NCBI RefSeq assembly: GCF_004359375.1 | Contig: NZ_CP034726.1 | Location: forward strand, 744,001-808,000 | Source: Acetilactobacillus jinshanensis | GTDB taxonomy: Bacteria; Bacillota; Bacilli; Lactobacillales; Lactobacillaceae | DNA length: 64,000 nt | Direction: 5' to 3' | Shown: positions 1 through 9,463 of the stretch, one piece after another | Position numbering within the stretch: position 1 is the first letter of the stretch | How the letters are laid out: each line of letters opens with the position of its first letter | Program-made: the position numbers and the translations under genes | The notes under the pieces: generated by a model | Told to the model about the DNA's origin: nothing | The model's database searches: none | Seen by the model: the letters and a program-made list of their open reading frames with translations, nothing else

Positions 1-1
1 A

Positions 2-50
2 AACTAGCCCGTTAATTACTAGTTCAAGATTAGCGATTAACGGGCTAGTT
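2..50. terminator. Bidirectional intrinsic terminator after ppx
   Basis: A 15-base arm (AACTAGCCCGTTAAT, 2-16) is the exact reverse complement of 36-50. It lies just past the ppx stop on the minus strand and ends the ppk-ppx transcript, although the following T-run on the minus strand is off the window. Confidence 0.65.
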
Positions 51-77
51 AAAGTTATTGATTTTAAAATTTCCTAA

Positions 78-1046
78 TTAATTATTCTTAGTAAAGCCAT
101 GCTTTTCTTCACTCAACTGATGCAAGTATTCATGTAAAGCACCGGTCCGTAAGCCGTGCTTTGAGAAAATAACTCTAGTTGAGTCAATGTATCTCAGTAA
201 GTAAACCAACGGAGCGGTACCACCAACAACGATATCGGCACGGTCCTTTGGTAGACCTGGAATGTTCTTTCGTTCTTCCAAGCTACTTGCTAGCATCTTA
301 TCAAAGACTTCATCGACCTGCGTATTTGACATCCTGAAACCATGAATCTTATCCCAATTCTTACGAAGTGGATCTTTATGGCGCCAAATCTTAGCTAAGG
401 TTCGATTCGATCCACCTAAGGCAATAACCGGAGTATTACGACCCCAGTTCAACCACCAAACATCATCATAGATTAAGTTCAATGCGGTGAATAACCTAAA
501 GACATCACTGGCGGTTGGCTTATCGGTGTGTAGATAACGTTCAGTTAAAGTAACACCACCAATTGGCAAGCTTAATAAATGAGTTGGTCGTCGGTTCTGA
601 ACCAAGATTAATTCAGTACTGGCACCACCGGCATCGATAATTACACAGTTAATGACTGGTAATGAATTAACGACACCTAAGTAGTCGTAGTAAGCTTCGG
701 ATTCACCAGGTATGACTTCGACATCAAAACCGGTTTCCTTCTTGACTAACTTACAGAATTCCTTCTGGTTTTTAGCCATTCGGACGGCTGCGGTGGCCAT
801 GACACGCATATTTAAGTTATCTAAGCCTTGGATATCCTTCTTAAATTTCTCTAAGGCACCGATAGCTCGCTTCATGGCAGGCTTCTGTAACATCTTATCA
901 TTTTCCATCATACCTTCGGACAAACGTGCGGAGACCTTATCTTCAACCAAGGTATGGGTCATCCCGTCGTTTTCGATCTGGGTAACAATCATATGAATTG
1001 AATTAGAACCTAAATCAATTACACCAAATCTTCTCATAGCATTCAC
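78..1046 (-). CDS. ppx: Ppx/GppA family exopolyphosphatase
   Basis: This 322-residue protein belongs to the Ppx/GppA sugar-kinase/actin-fold phosphatases, which remove terminal phosphates from polyphosphate or convert pppGpp to ppGpp in the cytoplasm. The N-terminal phosphate-1 motif (FGVIDLGSNSIHMIV, about residues 7-21), the IDAGGASTEL phosphate-2 motif near 140 and the ALGGSNRTLA segment near 210 are all present. At about 320 residues it is the short form without the C-terminal HD extension. It starts with GTG at 1046 (an ATG lies at 1037), 5 bases after the ppk stop, so the two are translationally coupled. Pairing with ppk favours the polyphosphatase role; GppA activity cannot be excluded. 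Confidence 0.9.
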   Translation of the reverse strand: MNAMRRFGVIDLGSNSIHMIVTQIENDGMTHTLVEDKVSARLSEGMMENDKMLQKPAMKRAIGALEKFKKDIQGLDNLNMRVMATAAVRMAKNQKEFCKLVKKETGFDVEVIPGESEAYYDYLGVVNSLPVINCVIIDAGGASTELILVQNRRPTHLLSLPIGGVTLTERYLHTDKPTASDVFRLFTALNLIYDDVWWLNWGRNTPVIALGGSNRTLAKIWRHKDPLRKNWDKIHGFRMSNTQVDEVFDKMLASSLEERKNIPGLPKDRADIVVGGTAPLVYLLRYIDSTRVIFSKHGLRTGALHEYLHQLSEEKHGFTKNN

Positions 1047-1051
1047 GCTTT

Positions 1052-3130
1052 CTAGAATCGACTGTACAAACGCTCAGCAATTTGCTTACGGTGGGTCATG
1101 TAAAACTTTAAGTAGTTAAATGGCTTCCCCTGATGATCCAAACGAACCTCATGCCAAGTATCATCTGGCATCAAAATTTGGGTCTGCACATTGTCCTTCC
1201 ACATCAAGCCAAAGATGTATTGAATCTGCTTCCGAATATGGCGACTTAAGACTGGGAATAATAATTCAACCCGTCGACTTAAGTTTCGTGGCATCATATC
1301 CGCACTGGATAAATATACCAGACGATCACCACCGTTTTCAAACATGTAGATCCGGCTGTGTTCTAAGTAACAACCGAAGCCAATCGAGTGGACCGTGATG
1401 TTCTTAGCAACTCGTGGATCGTTTAATCGTAGGTCACAGATCGTTCTTACAATGATGTGAACCTTTACACCGTTGTAACTAGCACGATATAATTCTTGCA
1501 TAATCGGAATATCCGACAAATGATTCATCTTCATGTAAATGGCCGCAGGTTTACCTTCTCTAGCGTTGGCGATTTCGTCTTCCATCTTTTGTATTAGGAA
1601 GTTACGGATGCCAAATGGTGAGATCACTAACTGTTTAAAGCGTTTTGGCTTTGAAAATCCGGAGAGCATATTAAAGATTCCGGTAGCATCCTAGCCAATT
1701 TCTGGATTACATGTAAATAGATCCATGTCGACGTAGTGCTTAGCGGTCTTTTCATTGTAATTACCGGTGGACATGTGCATGTAACGACGAACGCCGCCTT
1801 TTTCACGACGAACGACCATCGCTAACTTACAATGAACCTTTAAGCCCTTCATCCCGTAGATCACGTGGCAACCTAACTGCTGTAACTGAAGTGCCCACTT
1901 AGTATTAGCAGCTTCGTCACCACGGGCCTTTAATTCAATCAAAACGGTAACCAATTTACCGTTCTTAGCGGCTCGCTTTAAGGCTGCGATTACAGGAGAA
2001 TGTTTAGAAACTCTATATAACGTGATTTTGACACTAATGACTTTTGGATCATCGGCAGCTTCCCTTAAGAAAACTAGGATCGGTTTGAATGAATCAAACG
2101 GGCGATGAAAGAAGAGATCGTGCTTCCGAATCGCTTTAAAGATGCTAATTTTCCGCAGGAAATCCGGAAAAAACGGCGTGTATTTCTTGGCCATCAAATT
2201 CTTATGACCACGGATTTTTTTAACCATTTCATTGATGAAATGAAGATCAACTGGACCGTCAACTTTATACATATCACAATCAGCTAACTTGTAGTGATCC
2301 TGAATGAATTTCATAATCTTCGGGTTAGCGTTAGCTTCAATTTCGACTCGTAACGGCCGGCCATACCGCATTTTTCTCAAGCGGTTATCAACATCGTAAA
2401 CTAAATCCTTGGTTTCTCGGTCATCAATTGCAATATCCTGATCACGAGTTAATCGGAAGCAGACTGAACCTCTAACGTTTAAGCCCTGAAAAATTTGACC
2501 TAAATAGTTCTTAATTAAATCTTCCTGAAGGATAAAGTCATTCCCGTGATTAAACGGTAACCGAATTACCCGTGGAAAACTAAAGGCGATCGGGATCATG
2601 GCAAAGTATTCCTTATCGTCTTTCGGTCGGCGAATTAAAATCGCCATGCAAGTCTTACCACTTTCGATGAACGGGAACGGATGCGTACCGTCCACAGCGA
2701 TTGGGGTTATGACTGGATATAATTGCTTCTGAAAATATTCATCGGCATAACGACGCTGACGTGGACTTAAGTCCTTAACGTGACGAAGATAAATTCCATG
2801 CTTGGCTAAAGCTGGTAACATATGCTTCTCCCAAATGTGATATTGTGTCTTAACCAATCGGTGCGCATGAGTCCGAATCGCATTTAATTGATCATGGAAT
2901 GTTAATCCTGAAGCATCGCGCCAATTCGGCCACTCGTGCATTCGTTTGATTATCTTCGCAGCCCGAACCTTAATGAAACTATCTAAGTTATTTTGGGTAA
3001 TTCCCAATAAACGTGCCCGTTCCAATAATGGGTTCACGGGATTCGAAGCTTCATCTAATACTCGTTTATCATAATCGATCCACGTAACTTCTCGATTATT
3101 ATAATAGCGGCATTGATCTAAATTGAGCAT
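1052..3130 (-). pseudogene. ppk: Polyphosphate kinase, interrupted by one in-frame amber codon
   Basis: PPK1 makes long-chain polyphosphate from ATP. The reading frame runs from ATG 3130 to a TAG at 1691-1693 (after NPEIG). It then continues in the same frame (DATGIFNMLSGF) to a normal stop at 1052, so one base change explains the break. Before the stop lie the N-terminal and head domains and the HCKLAMVVRRE segment with one catalytic His. After it lies EHSRIYMF with the second. A terminated product of 479 residues would lack the C-terminal domain; a re-start at ATG 1669 would give 205 residues. An intact paralogue lies at 7249-9348. Readthrough or a sequencing error are alternatives to true decay. 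Confidence 0.9.
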
Positions 3131-3511
3131 TAATAAAGCACTTCTCCTCGAAAAACCAATATCTTTTCTCTTATTTTAAAAATAGAAGTACAGAAAAAAT
3201 AAGGCCATGACTCCCTCAGACACCATGACTATATATAAGTTTTGAACGCAACAGTGGCCAAATCATCAGTAATTTATGTTGAAATTTCACATCACAATTT
3301 GTCACTGCAGTCTATCTCCTTATACCTATAATGCACTTATGGCCCTTTGATGTCAATGATTGTGAAGAAATTAACTTCGATTTGTTTAACCATATTATTT
3401 ATACCAGAGATCTTAATTTTAAGTATGGCTAAATATTTGTTTAACAATGTAGAAATTACATCCCAAATTATTTCCTTTTTTAATTATCACTAAAATTCCC
3501 AGTCATTTAAA
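3131..3511. other. Divergent intergenic region between ppk and copY
   Basis: About 380 bases without a convincing gene. It must hold the ppk-ppx promoter reading left. A short minus-strand frame starting GTG near 3308 behind an AAGGAGA would encode 29 residues, but nothing else supports it. The right end holds the copY promoter. Confidence 0.4.
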
Positions 3512-3570
3512 TTGAAACTCTTCGTTTACAGCTGTAAACTCATTAATGAATTGAATTGTTTACAAATGTA
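3512..3570 (+). promoter_or_regulatory. cop promoter with two CopY operators
   Basis: Two exact TACAnnTGTA cop boxes occur: TACAGCTGTA at 3527-3536 and TACAAATGTA at 3561-3570, with starts 34 bases apart. A candidate -35 TTGAAA (3512-3517) and -10 TAAACT (3535-3540) with a 17-base spacer bracket the first box. This is the operator pattern known for CopY repressors in enterococci and streptococci and indicates copper-induced autoregulation of the cassette. Confidence 0.85.
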
Positions 3571-3579
3571 GACGAGAGG

Positions 3580-4044
3580 ATGATAATCATTCACGAATTA
3601 AAAGAAATCTCTAATGCTGAATGGTTAATCATGCGGGTAATCTGGACGATGAAGAAATGTACCAGTCGTCAGGTCATCAACGTGATGAGCCATAAAGAGG
3701 GCTGGAAAGCGTCCACCGTTAAAACATTATTGACCCGCCTAAAAAAGAAAGGCTTCATCAATAGCCATAAGGTCAGTAATAAGTACATTTATTCACCTAA
3801 TATTGGTGAGCAAAAGGCTGCCAATCTAGCTACCATGAACGTCTTTCGTGATATTTGCCCGATGCATGCGGGTAACGCGATTAATAATCTAGTCCAAAAT
3901 ATTTCAATTAGTAAGTCAGACGTCCAACAACTGATTAAGACTTTAATGAAAGTCGAGAAAACGGCTCCCACTAAAGTGAAATGCAATTGTTTAGATCCCG
4001 ACGCAGAAAAGGAGGCTGCCTATCATGAACATGAAGCACGATAA
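3580..4044 (+). CDS. copY: CopY/TcrY-type copper-responsive repressor
   Basis: A BlaI/MecI/CopY-family winged-helix repressor: the N-terminal half (ISNAEWLIMRVIWTMKK, then TVKTLLTRLKKKGF) is the typical DNA-binding domain. ATG 3580 gives 154 residues. An upstream TTG (3556) would place the start across the second cop box and is unlikely, although the ribosome-site-like GAGAGG directly abuts the ATG, which is unusual. Copper CopY proteins end in CxCxxxxCxC; here only one CxC (CNC) is visible, followed by an acidic, His-containing tail (HEHE), so metal sensing may differ. The stop overlaps copB by 20 bases. Confidence 0.88.
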   Translation: MIIIHELKEISNAEWLIMRVIWTMKKCTSRQVINVMSHKEGWKASTVKTLLTRLKKKGFINSHKVSNKYIYSPNIGEQKAANLATMNVFRDICPMHAGNAINNLVQNISISKSDVQQLIKTLMKVEKTAPTKVKCNCLDPDAEKEAAYHEHEAR

Positions 4045-6259
4045 AAAGATGACCATGCCAAAATCAGACATGTCACATATGAACATGGGCTCCGAAAAGA
4101 GTCATACCATGCGAATGTCAGCTACTCACGGAACAAACCCGAAAATGGACATGTCAAAACATAAAATGAAGGACATGAACATGAAACACGGATCCATGAA
4201 AGGTATGAACATGTCCAATATGAAGAGCATGAAGCACATGAAAATGGGCAAAAATATGACCATGAAAGGTAAACACATGATCATGAAGATGCCCGGCGGT
4301 GTCACGATGGACATGACCGGACTTAAGCAGAAATTCTGGTTATCGTTAATCCTGATGGTCCCAATTATCCTCATGTCACCATTCATGGGCATGAAGATGC
4401 CGTATGAAATCACGTTCCCAGGTTCAGATTGGGCGGTCGCAGTAATTAGTTCCGTTCTGTTCTTCTATTGTGGTCTACCGTTCTTCCATGGTGCCCTAGG
4501 TGAAATGAAACAGCATAAACCGGCCATGATGTCATTGATCAGCATGGGTATCACCGTAGCTTACGTCTATAGTGTCTATGCCGTTATTGCCAACAATATC
4601 TTTGACGTCAGGCCAAGGGTAATGAACTTCTTTGTTGAACTAGCTACCTTAGTAGTCATCATGCTGTTAGGTCACTGGATCGAAATGGATACCATTATGG
4701 ATGCCGGATCCGCCGTTAATAAATTAGCGGCACTTCTTCCTGATGTTGCCCACCTGGTTCAAGCCAATGGCAAGATTAAGGACGTTAAAGTTGCTCAGCT
4801 AAAACCTGGTGATCAGGTCATGATTGAAGCCGGTGAAAAAATCCCTGCCGATGGTAAGATTCTCAAGGGTTCAAGCATGGTTAACGAATCATTGGTCACA
4901 GGTGAATCCAAATTGGTTAAGAAGCACGTTAAGGACCAGGTCATCGGTGGTTCTACCAACGATGAAGGCTCAATCCAGATTAAGGTTACTGGAACCGGTA
5001 AATCAGGTTTCCTATCTAGAGTTATGGACTTGGTATCCAGTGCTCAAAGTCACAAATCAGCAAAGGAAAACATGGCCGACAAAGTATCTGGCTACCTATT
5101 TTATGCCGCCTTAGCCGCAGCCATCATTGCTTTCGTTGCCTGGTCGATCGTTCATAGCGTGGCCTTCGCGATTTCGATGGCCGTTTCCGCATTGGTTATC
5201 GCATGTCCTCATGCTTTAGGATTAGCCGTACCATTAGTTGTGTCTCGGACAACTTCGTTAGCTGCCACTCATGGTCTATTGATTAGAAATCGAAACGCCT
5301 TAGAAGACATTAATCATATCCATTATGCCTTAATGGATAAAACTGGAACGTTAACCGAAGGTAAATTTAAAGTTAACGGTTTAAAGAGCTTTGACAGTCA
5401 TTATTCAGACGCTAAAGTTTTAAGCATCTTAGCTAGCATTGAACAGTCATCCAGTCATCCTCTTGCTACCGGGATCATGAATGCCGCTAAAGCTAAGCAC
5501 GTCAAATTCGATAAAGCTAGCAACGTCAGTCAGATTACCGGTGTCGGCCTTAAGGGTTCTGTCAATGGTCAAGAATACGAAATCGTTGCCAGAAAGTACT
5601 TACGCAAGCATCATATCAGCTTTGATTCAACTGTATTTAATACTCTGGCTTCCCGTGGAAATTCCGTTAGCTTCTTGGTAACCAATAACAAGGCCGTCGG
5701 AATCGTCGGTGAAGGTGACCAGATTAAGCCTGGATCCAAGCGTTTAATCCGGTTCTTGAACCGTCATGATATTCAACCCGTTATGCTGACCGGTGATAAT
5801 CCAATTGTCGCTAAGAAAGTTGCTCATGACTTAGGTGACATTAGTTATCAGGCTGGTTTGTTACCATCTGATAAGCAAAAGCTGGTTGCTAAGTATCAGA
5901 AGAAATCCGGCGTTATGTTCATCGGTGATGGTGTTAACGACGCCCCTAGTTTAGCTAAGGCCAACTTAGGAATCGCCATTGGTTCGGGTACCGATGTCGC
6001 TATCGAATCCGCTGATGTTGTCCTAGTCAACAGTGATCCAAAAGATGTCATTAGCTTAGTCGACTTAGCTCGTCACTCCAACATTAAGATGGTTGAAAAC
6101 CTCTGGTGGGGAGCTGGTTATAATATCGTTGCCATTCCGTTGGCTGCCGGTCTACTAGCATTCGCCGGAATCGTTATTACACCAACGGTTGGTGCGATTG
6201 TTATGACATTGAGCACCGTTGTAGTTGCTATTAATGCTATGACCCTTAGAATTAAGTAA
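4025..6259 (+). CDS. copB: CopB-type copper-exporting P-type ATPase
   Basis: P1B-type ATPase of 744 residues that pumps copper out across the membrane. The first 100 residues are extraordinarily Met/His-rich (28 Met), replacing the CxxC domains of CopA types. Next come transmembrane segments, the TGES actuator loop, the intramembrane CPH motif (VIACPHALGLAVP), the DKTGTLTEGK phosphorylation site, the SSHPLA nucleotide-binding motif and GDGVNDAPSLAKA. CPH plus a His/Met-rich N terminus marks CopB rather than CopA. An AAAAGGAGG lies 8 bases before the ATG, inside the end of copY. Copper is the expected substrate from context. Confidence 0.93.
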   Translation: MNMKHDKKMTMPKSDMSHMNMGSEKSHTMRMSATHGTNPKMDMSKHKMKDMNMKHGSMKGMNMSNMKSMKHMKMGKNMTMKGKHMIMKMPGGVTMDMTGLKQKFWLSLILMVPIILMSPFMGMKMPYEITFPGSDWAVAVISSVLFFYCGLPFFHGALGEMKQHKPAMMSLISMGITVAYVYSVYAVIANNIFDVRPRVMNFFVELATLVVIMLLGHWIEMDTIMDAGSAVNKLAALLPDVAHLVQANGKIKDVKVAQLKPGDQVMIEAGEKIPADGKILKGSSMVNESLVTGESKLVKKHVKDQVIGGSTNDEGSIQIKVTGTGKSGFLSRVMDLVSSAQSHKSAKENMADKVSGYLFYAALAAAIIAFVAWSIVHSVAFAISMAVSALVIACPHALGLAVPLVVSRTTSLAATHGLLIRNRNALEDINHIHYALMDKTGTLTEGKFKVNGLKSFDSHYSDAKVLSILASIEQSSSHPLATGIMNAAKAKHVKFDKASNVSQITGVGLKGSVNGQEYEIVARKYLRKHHISFDSTVFNTLASRGNSVSFLVTNNKAVGIVGEGDQIKPGSKRLIRFLNRHDIQPVMLTGDNPIVAKKVAHDLGDISYQAGLLPSDKQKLVAKYQKKSGVMFIGDGVNDAPSLAKANLGIAIGSGTDVAIESADVVLVNSDPKDVISLVDLARHSNIKMVENLWWGAGYNIVAIPLAAGLLAFAGIVITPTVGAIVMTLSTVVVAINAMTLRIK

Positions 6260-6296
6260 GAAGTTAAAAATATAAGTATGAAAAGGAGATTTTACT

Positions 6297-6407
6297 ATGG
6301 ACATGAAGAAGAAAAATGCACCTTGCTGTAGAATGGTCAATGGTAAAAAGGTTTGCCGTCATTCAACCGCTAAGGATCATCATTGCACCTGTGGTCAGAA
6401 TAAGTAA
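6297..6407 (+). CDS. 36-residue Cys/His-rich miniprotein of the cop operon
   Basis: A short frame lies 37 bases after copB behind AAAAGGAG. It encodes 36 residues with five Cys (a CC pair near 10-11, single Cys at 20, then CTC at 30-32), an HH pair before the last Cys and many Lys. The composition resembles small cytosolic metal-binding peptides, and the position between copB and the operon terminator points to copper or heavy-metal buffering. No family was recognised; function is inferred from composition and place only. Confidence 0.75.
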   Translation: MDMKKKNAPCCRMVNGKKVCRHSTAKDHHCTCGQNK

Positions 6408-6430
6408 ATAACAGAATTCTAAAATGAATT

Positions 6431-6477
6431 AAGCCTCTTATGCTAAACGTTATAAATTCAGCGTAAGAGGCTTTTTT
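6431..6477 (+). terminator. Terminator of the cop operon
   Basis: AAGCCTCTTATGCT pairs with AGCGTAAGAGGCTT around a 20-base loop and is followed by TTTTT. Confidence 0.85.
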
Positions 6478-6494
6478 ATGACTAAATATAAGTA

Positions 6495-6620
6495 TTATTT
6501 AGGTTGATCTAAAGCATCTTGATATGCTTCTTTCATGGCTTTGAGGCCCATTTTAGAATCCAAGAATGCTTCATCTGGATTAATTTTATCTAGAGATTTT
6601 AGTTCCTTTTTTGAGAACAT
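6495..6620 (-). CDS. FLxSK-family small peptide, copy A (41 residues)
   Basis: ATG at 6620 follows AGAGGAG at good spacing. The 41-residue highly charged product begins MFSKKELKSLDKINPDEAFL and continues with DSK. It shares MFSKKE, a Lys-Ile-x-Pro-Asp segment and FLxSK with the peptides at 45919-46050 and 49400-49516. It is predicted to be helical, with no signal peptide or membrane segment. It lies 85 bases downstream of a 133-residue orphan gene, an arrangement repeated at 46 kb. Function unknown. Confidence 0.7.
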   Translation of the reverse strand: MFSKKELKSLDKINPDEAFLDSKMGLKAMKEAYQDALDQPK

Positions 6621-6705
6621 TGTTAATCTCCTCTCTATTTTTATCATTAATTTTAGCACACTTTAATAGAAATCGTGTGCAGTGAAGTGCATCGATATAA
6701 CATGA

Positions 6706-7107
6706 TTATTGTCTATATAATAAATGAATGAGCGATTTATGCAATATTCGTTCTTCTTCAGCTAGTAGATCACCTAAACATCTTTTCAATACTTTATTAT
6801 TTACGATCCCAATATCTTGATCAACATTTATACTCCACGCACTTAAGTATATTACAAGCCTACTTTTAATGGATTGAATTTTATACATAATCATTTTTCT
6901 GAATTTTCGTTTATCTTGCTCAAAAGACTTTTGTAATGCTTTATTATACACATGAATTTTTTGATTATGGAACTCAATCTTATTTTGAAAATCAATTAAT
7001 TTATTAACAGTATTATTTTTAATTTGACGGTTACGATCCATCTGATCTTCAATACCATTAAAACAGCTATGAAATAAGTCCTTTAAAAAATCACTTGATA
7101 AATTCAT
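6706..7107 (-). CDS. Orphan 133-residue protein paired with an FLxSK peptide
   Basis: ATG 7107 follows AGAAAGGAAG. The product is basic and helical with no signal peptide. Its C-terminal half (SAWSINVDQD ... KRCLGDLL) is clearly related to the frameshifted protein at 46052-46547 (STWSINVKQN ... KKCLGPVL). The upstream 18-base block at 7128-7145 is also conserved with that locus. No known family recognised. The following gene is the FLxSK peptide at 6495-6620. Confidence 0.7.
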   Translation of the reverse strand: MNLSSDFLKDLFHSCFNGIEDQMDRNRQIKNNTVNKLIDFQNKIEFHNQKIHVYNKALQKSFEQDKRKFRKMIMYKIQSIKSRLVIYLSAWSINVDQDIGIVNNKVLKRCLGDLLAEEERILHKSLIHLLYRQ

Positions 7108-7127
7108 AATTATTCACTTCCTTTCTA

Positions 7128-7162
7128 CATTATTAATTACGTAAAAGAAGCCCAAAATATTT
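7128..7162 (-). promoter_or_regulatory. Conserved upstream block of the peptide cassette, copy A
   Basis: An 18-base block (7128-7145, minus strand TTTACGTAATTAATAATG) and an AAATATTTT block (7154-7162) recur identically and with the same 26-base offset at 46565-46599. TTACGTAA is a dyad and TAATAATG can serve as a -10 region. Conservation in front of two diverged paralogues indicates shared regulation. Confidence 0.55.
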
Positions 7163-7163
7163 A

Positions 7164-7222
7164 ATAAAAAAATAATCCCACCTCATTGAACAAACTTACT
7201 TGCTCAACAAAATGGGATCATT
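7164..7222 (-). terminator. Terminator of the intact ppk, resembling an IS end
   Basis: On the minus strand AATGATCCCA (7213-7222) pairs with TGGGATTATT (7171-7180), with further pairing inside, followed by a T-rich run. The whole hairpin is strikingly similar to the promoter-proximal end of the IS3-family element at 49278-49336, including the shared TTTGTTCAAT. Confidence 0.75.
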
Positions 7223-7248
7223 TTAGAGACTGTTTTAATTAACTAAAT

Positions 7249-9348
7249 TTATACGCAGTCTGGGTAATGTTTATATAGCTTCATGGCAATTTGTTTAGCA
7301 TGCTTAGCGTAGTATTGCTGGTAATCTAAGCGCTTATCATGCTTCTTGATGTGAACGTGCTTCCAGGTATCATCAGGCTGAAGTACTCGGGTCTTGGCGT
7401 TATCTTTCCACATCAGTTTACAGATCCAGAGAACCTGTTTGCGAATGTTTGAATCCAAGACTGGGAACATGAGTTCAACTCGGCGATCTAAGTTTCGTGG
7501 CATCATGTCAGCACTAGATAAGTAGACTTGTGGATGCTTACCATCCTTAAAGGCATAAATTCGACTATGTTCCAGGAACCGACCCACGATCGAATGAACC
7601 TTAATGTGTTTACTAATCTTTGGGTTATTCAACCGAATGTCACAAATTCCTCGGACAATCAAATGAATCTTGACGCCAACGTAGCCCGCTTCGTAGAGGG
7701 CTTTAATGATGGCATCATCAGACAGCGAATTCATCTTCATAAAGATAGCTGCCGGTTTGCCCTTTCGGACGTTCTTAATTTCCTGCTTAATTTTAGCTTT
7801 AATAAATTTTTTAATGCTGAACGGAGCAATTACAAGCTGCTGTAATGCATCCGGTCGAGAATAACCGAACAGCATGTCAAAGATCTTATTGGCATCGTTA
7901 GCGACCACCGGATTAGCCGTTAAGATATCCATATCAACGTAGTGTTTAGCGGTCTTATCGTTGTAGTTACCAGTTGCCATGTGAACGTAACGGCGCAAAC
8001 CGTTACCTTCTCGTCGAACGACTAACGTTAATTTACAATGAGTCTTCATCCCTCGTAAACCATAGATGACACGGCATCCAGCAGCTTGCAGATCATGAGC
8101 CCACTTGACGTTAGCCTGTTCGTTGCCACGAGCCTTGAGTTCAATCAAGACCATAACTTGTTTACCGTTTTCGGCGGCTTCCTCCAAGGCTTTAATAATT
8201 GGCGACGTGCTTGACACACGGTATAGGCTGATCCGAACTTCAACTACTTTCGGATCTTCGGCAGCCTGCTGGAGAAACATGATGACCGGCTGGAATGAGT
8301 CGAACGGTCGGTTAAAGAACCAGTCATGCCGTCTAATTGCGGAGAAGATGTCGCCTTCTTTGAGAGCCCGTGGAAAAAAAGGCATAAACTTCTTGTAAAA
8401 TAGCTTCTGGTGTTCGCCAGTTCCTTTAACACTCTTAACGATCTGGCCAACAAAGTGAAGATCAAGAGGTCCACTAACTTCACAGGTATCCTTATCCGTT
8501 AAGGAATAGTGATGCTGCAAGAACCGTTTAATCTTGGGACTGGTACCCTTTTGGAGTTCAAGCATTAATGGCTTCCCGTACTGCAGTTCACGCAGATGAT
8601 AATTGACCATCCGAAGTAAGTTGGTGGTGTGACGATCGTCTAATGCGATGTCCTGATCACGAAGTAATCTGAAACATGCAACGCCTTCGACTAAAAAGTT
8701 CTGGAAGAACGTCTTGATGTAGCTCTTAACCACGTCCTCCTGCAGAACAAAATTATCATGGTGTTCATTTGAAGGTAACTTAATCACTCGTGGAAAAGCA
8801 CACGCGATCGGACAGACCGCAAACGATTCGGTTTCAGTAAACGGATTTTCAATTAAGATTGCCATCCAGGTTTGTCCAGAACGGACGAACGGAAACGGTC
8901 TAGTGGCATCAACGGCCGATGGAACAATCGTTGGTAATAAATAATTCTTGAAGTATCGGTTAATGAATTTATGCTGATAAGGCGTTAACCGATTAACCGA
9001 AAGTAGGTTAATATTATGCTTATGTAATTCCGGAAGTAGATCATGTAGAACCTGATACATCTGGTGAATCATATCTCGGGTCTTCTTACGGATCCCGTTT
9101 AATTGATTCTGATATGTTAATCCCATCATATCCCGTAATTCAGGATATAACTGCATTCGTTTTTCGACCTTAGCCATGCGGACACCGATAAACTGGTCCA
9201 GGTTATTCTGGGTAATGGCTAAGAAGTTCAGACGTTCTAACAATGGGTTGTGACGATCACGAGCTTCATCTAAAACTCGTTCGTTAAAATCAAGCCACGT
9301 CAGTTCACGATTGTTATAATAACGACTCGCTTTTAGATTAATCATCAT
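7249..9348 (-). CDS. ppk: Polyphosphate kinase (intact)
   Basis: Full-length PPK1 of 699 residues, the usual size, which polymerises the gamma phosphate of ATP at the membrane. The N-terminal ASRYYNNRELTWLDFNERVL, the HCKLTLVVRREG segment with the autophosphorylated His, and EHSRIYAF with the second catalytic His are present. The ATGATG start follows AAAGGGG. It is monocistronic, with its own terminator. It is homologous along its whole length to the interrupted copy at 1052-3130 but well diverged, so it is an old paralogue rather than a fresh duplication. It should supply all kinase activity if the other copy is dead. Confidence 0.95.
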   Translation of the reverse strand: MMINLKASRYYNNRELTWLDFNERVLDEARDRHNPLLERLNFLAITQNNLDQFIGVRMAKVEKRMQLYPELRDMMGLTYQNQLNGIRKKTRDMIHQMYQVLHDLLPELHKHNINLLSVNRLTPYQHKFINRYFKNYLLPTIVPSAVDATRPFPFVRSGQTWMAILIENPFTETESFAVCPIACAFPRVIKLPSNEHHDNFVLQEDVVKSYIKTFFQNFLVEGVACFRLLRDQDIALDDRHTTNLLRMVNYHLRELQYGKPLMLELQKGTSPKIKRFLQHHYSLTDKDTCEVSGPLDLHFVGQIVKSVKGTGEHQKLFYKKFMPFFPRALKEGDIFSAIRRHDWFFNRPFDSFQPVIMFLQQAAEDPKVVEVRISLYRVSSTSPIIKALEEAAENGKQVMVLIELKARGNEQANVKWAHDLQAAGCRVIYGLRGMKTHCKLTLVVRREGNGLRRYVHMATGNYNDKTAKHYVDMDILTANPVVANDANKIFDMLFGYSRPDALQQLVIAPFSIKKFIKAKIKQEIKNVRKGKPAAIFMKMNSLSDDAIIKALYEAGYVGVKIHLIVRGICDIRLNNPKISKHIKVHSIVGRFLEHSRIYAFKDGKHPQVYLSSADMMPRNLDRRVELMFPVLDSNIRKQVLWICKLMWKDNAKTRVLQPDDTWKHVHIKKHDKRLDYQQYYAKHAKQIAMKLYKHYPDCV

Positions 9349-9463
9349 AACAGCCCCTTTTTCTATTCAATTTAAGTATAAGTGCCTGATATATAAGGTA
9401 GAGTGTGCTAATACCTAATCTCAGATGTTCTTTTACGTTATTATAAATATAAAGGGGATCTTA

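Noticed and set aside
3580-3606. Longer CopY start at TTG 3556
   Set aside because: It would place the coding start across the second cop box, and CopY homologues begin near the ISxxEW motif.
4126-4413. Met-rich minus-strand frame opposite copB
   Set aside because: It is the complement of the ATG-rich Met repeat region and has no ribosome site.
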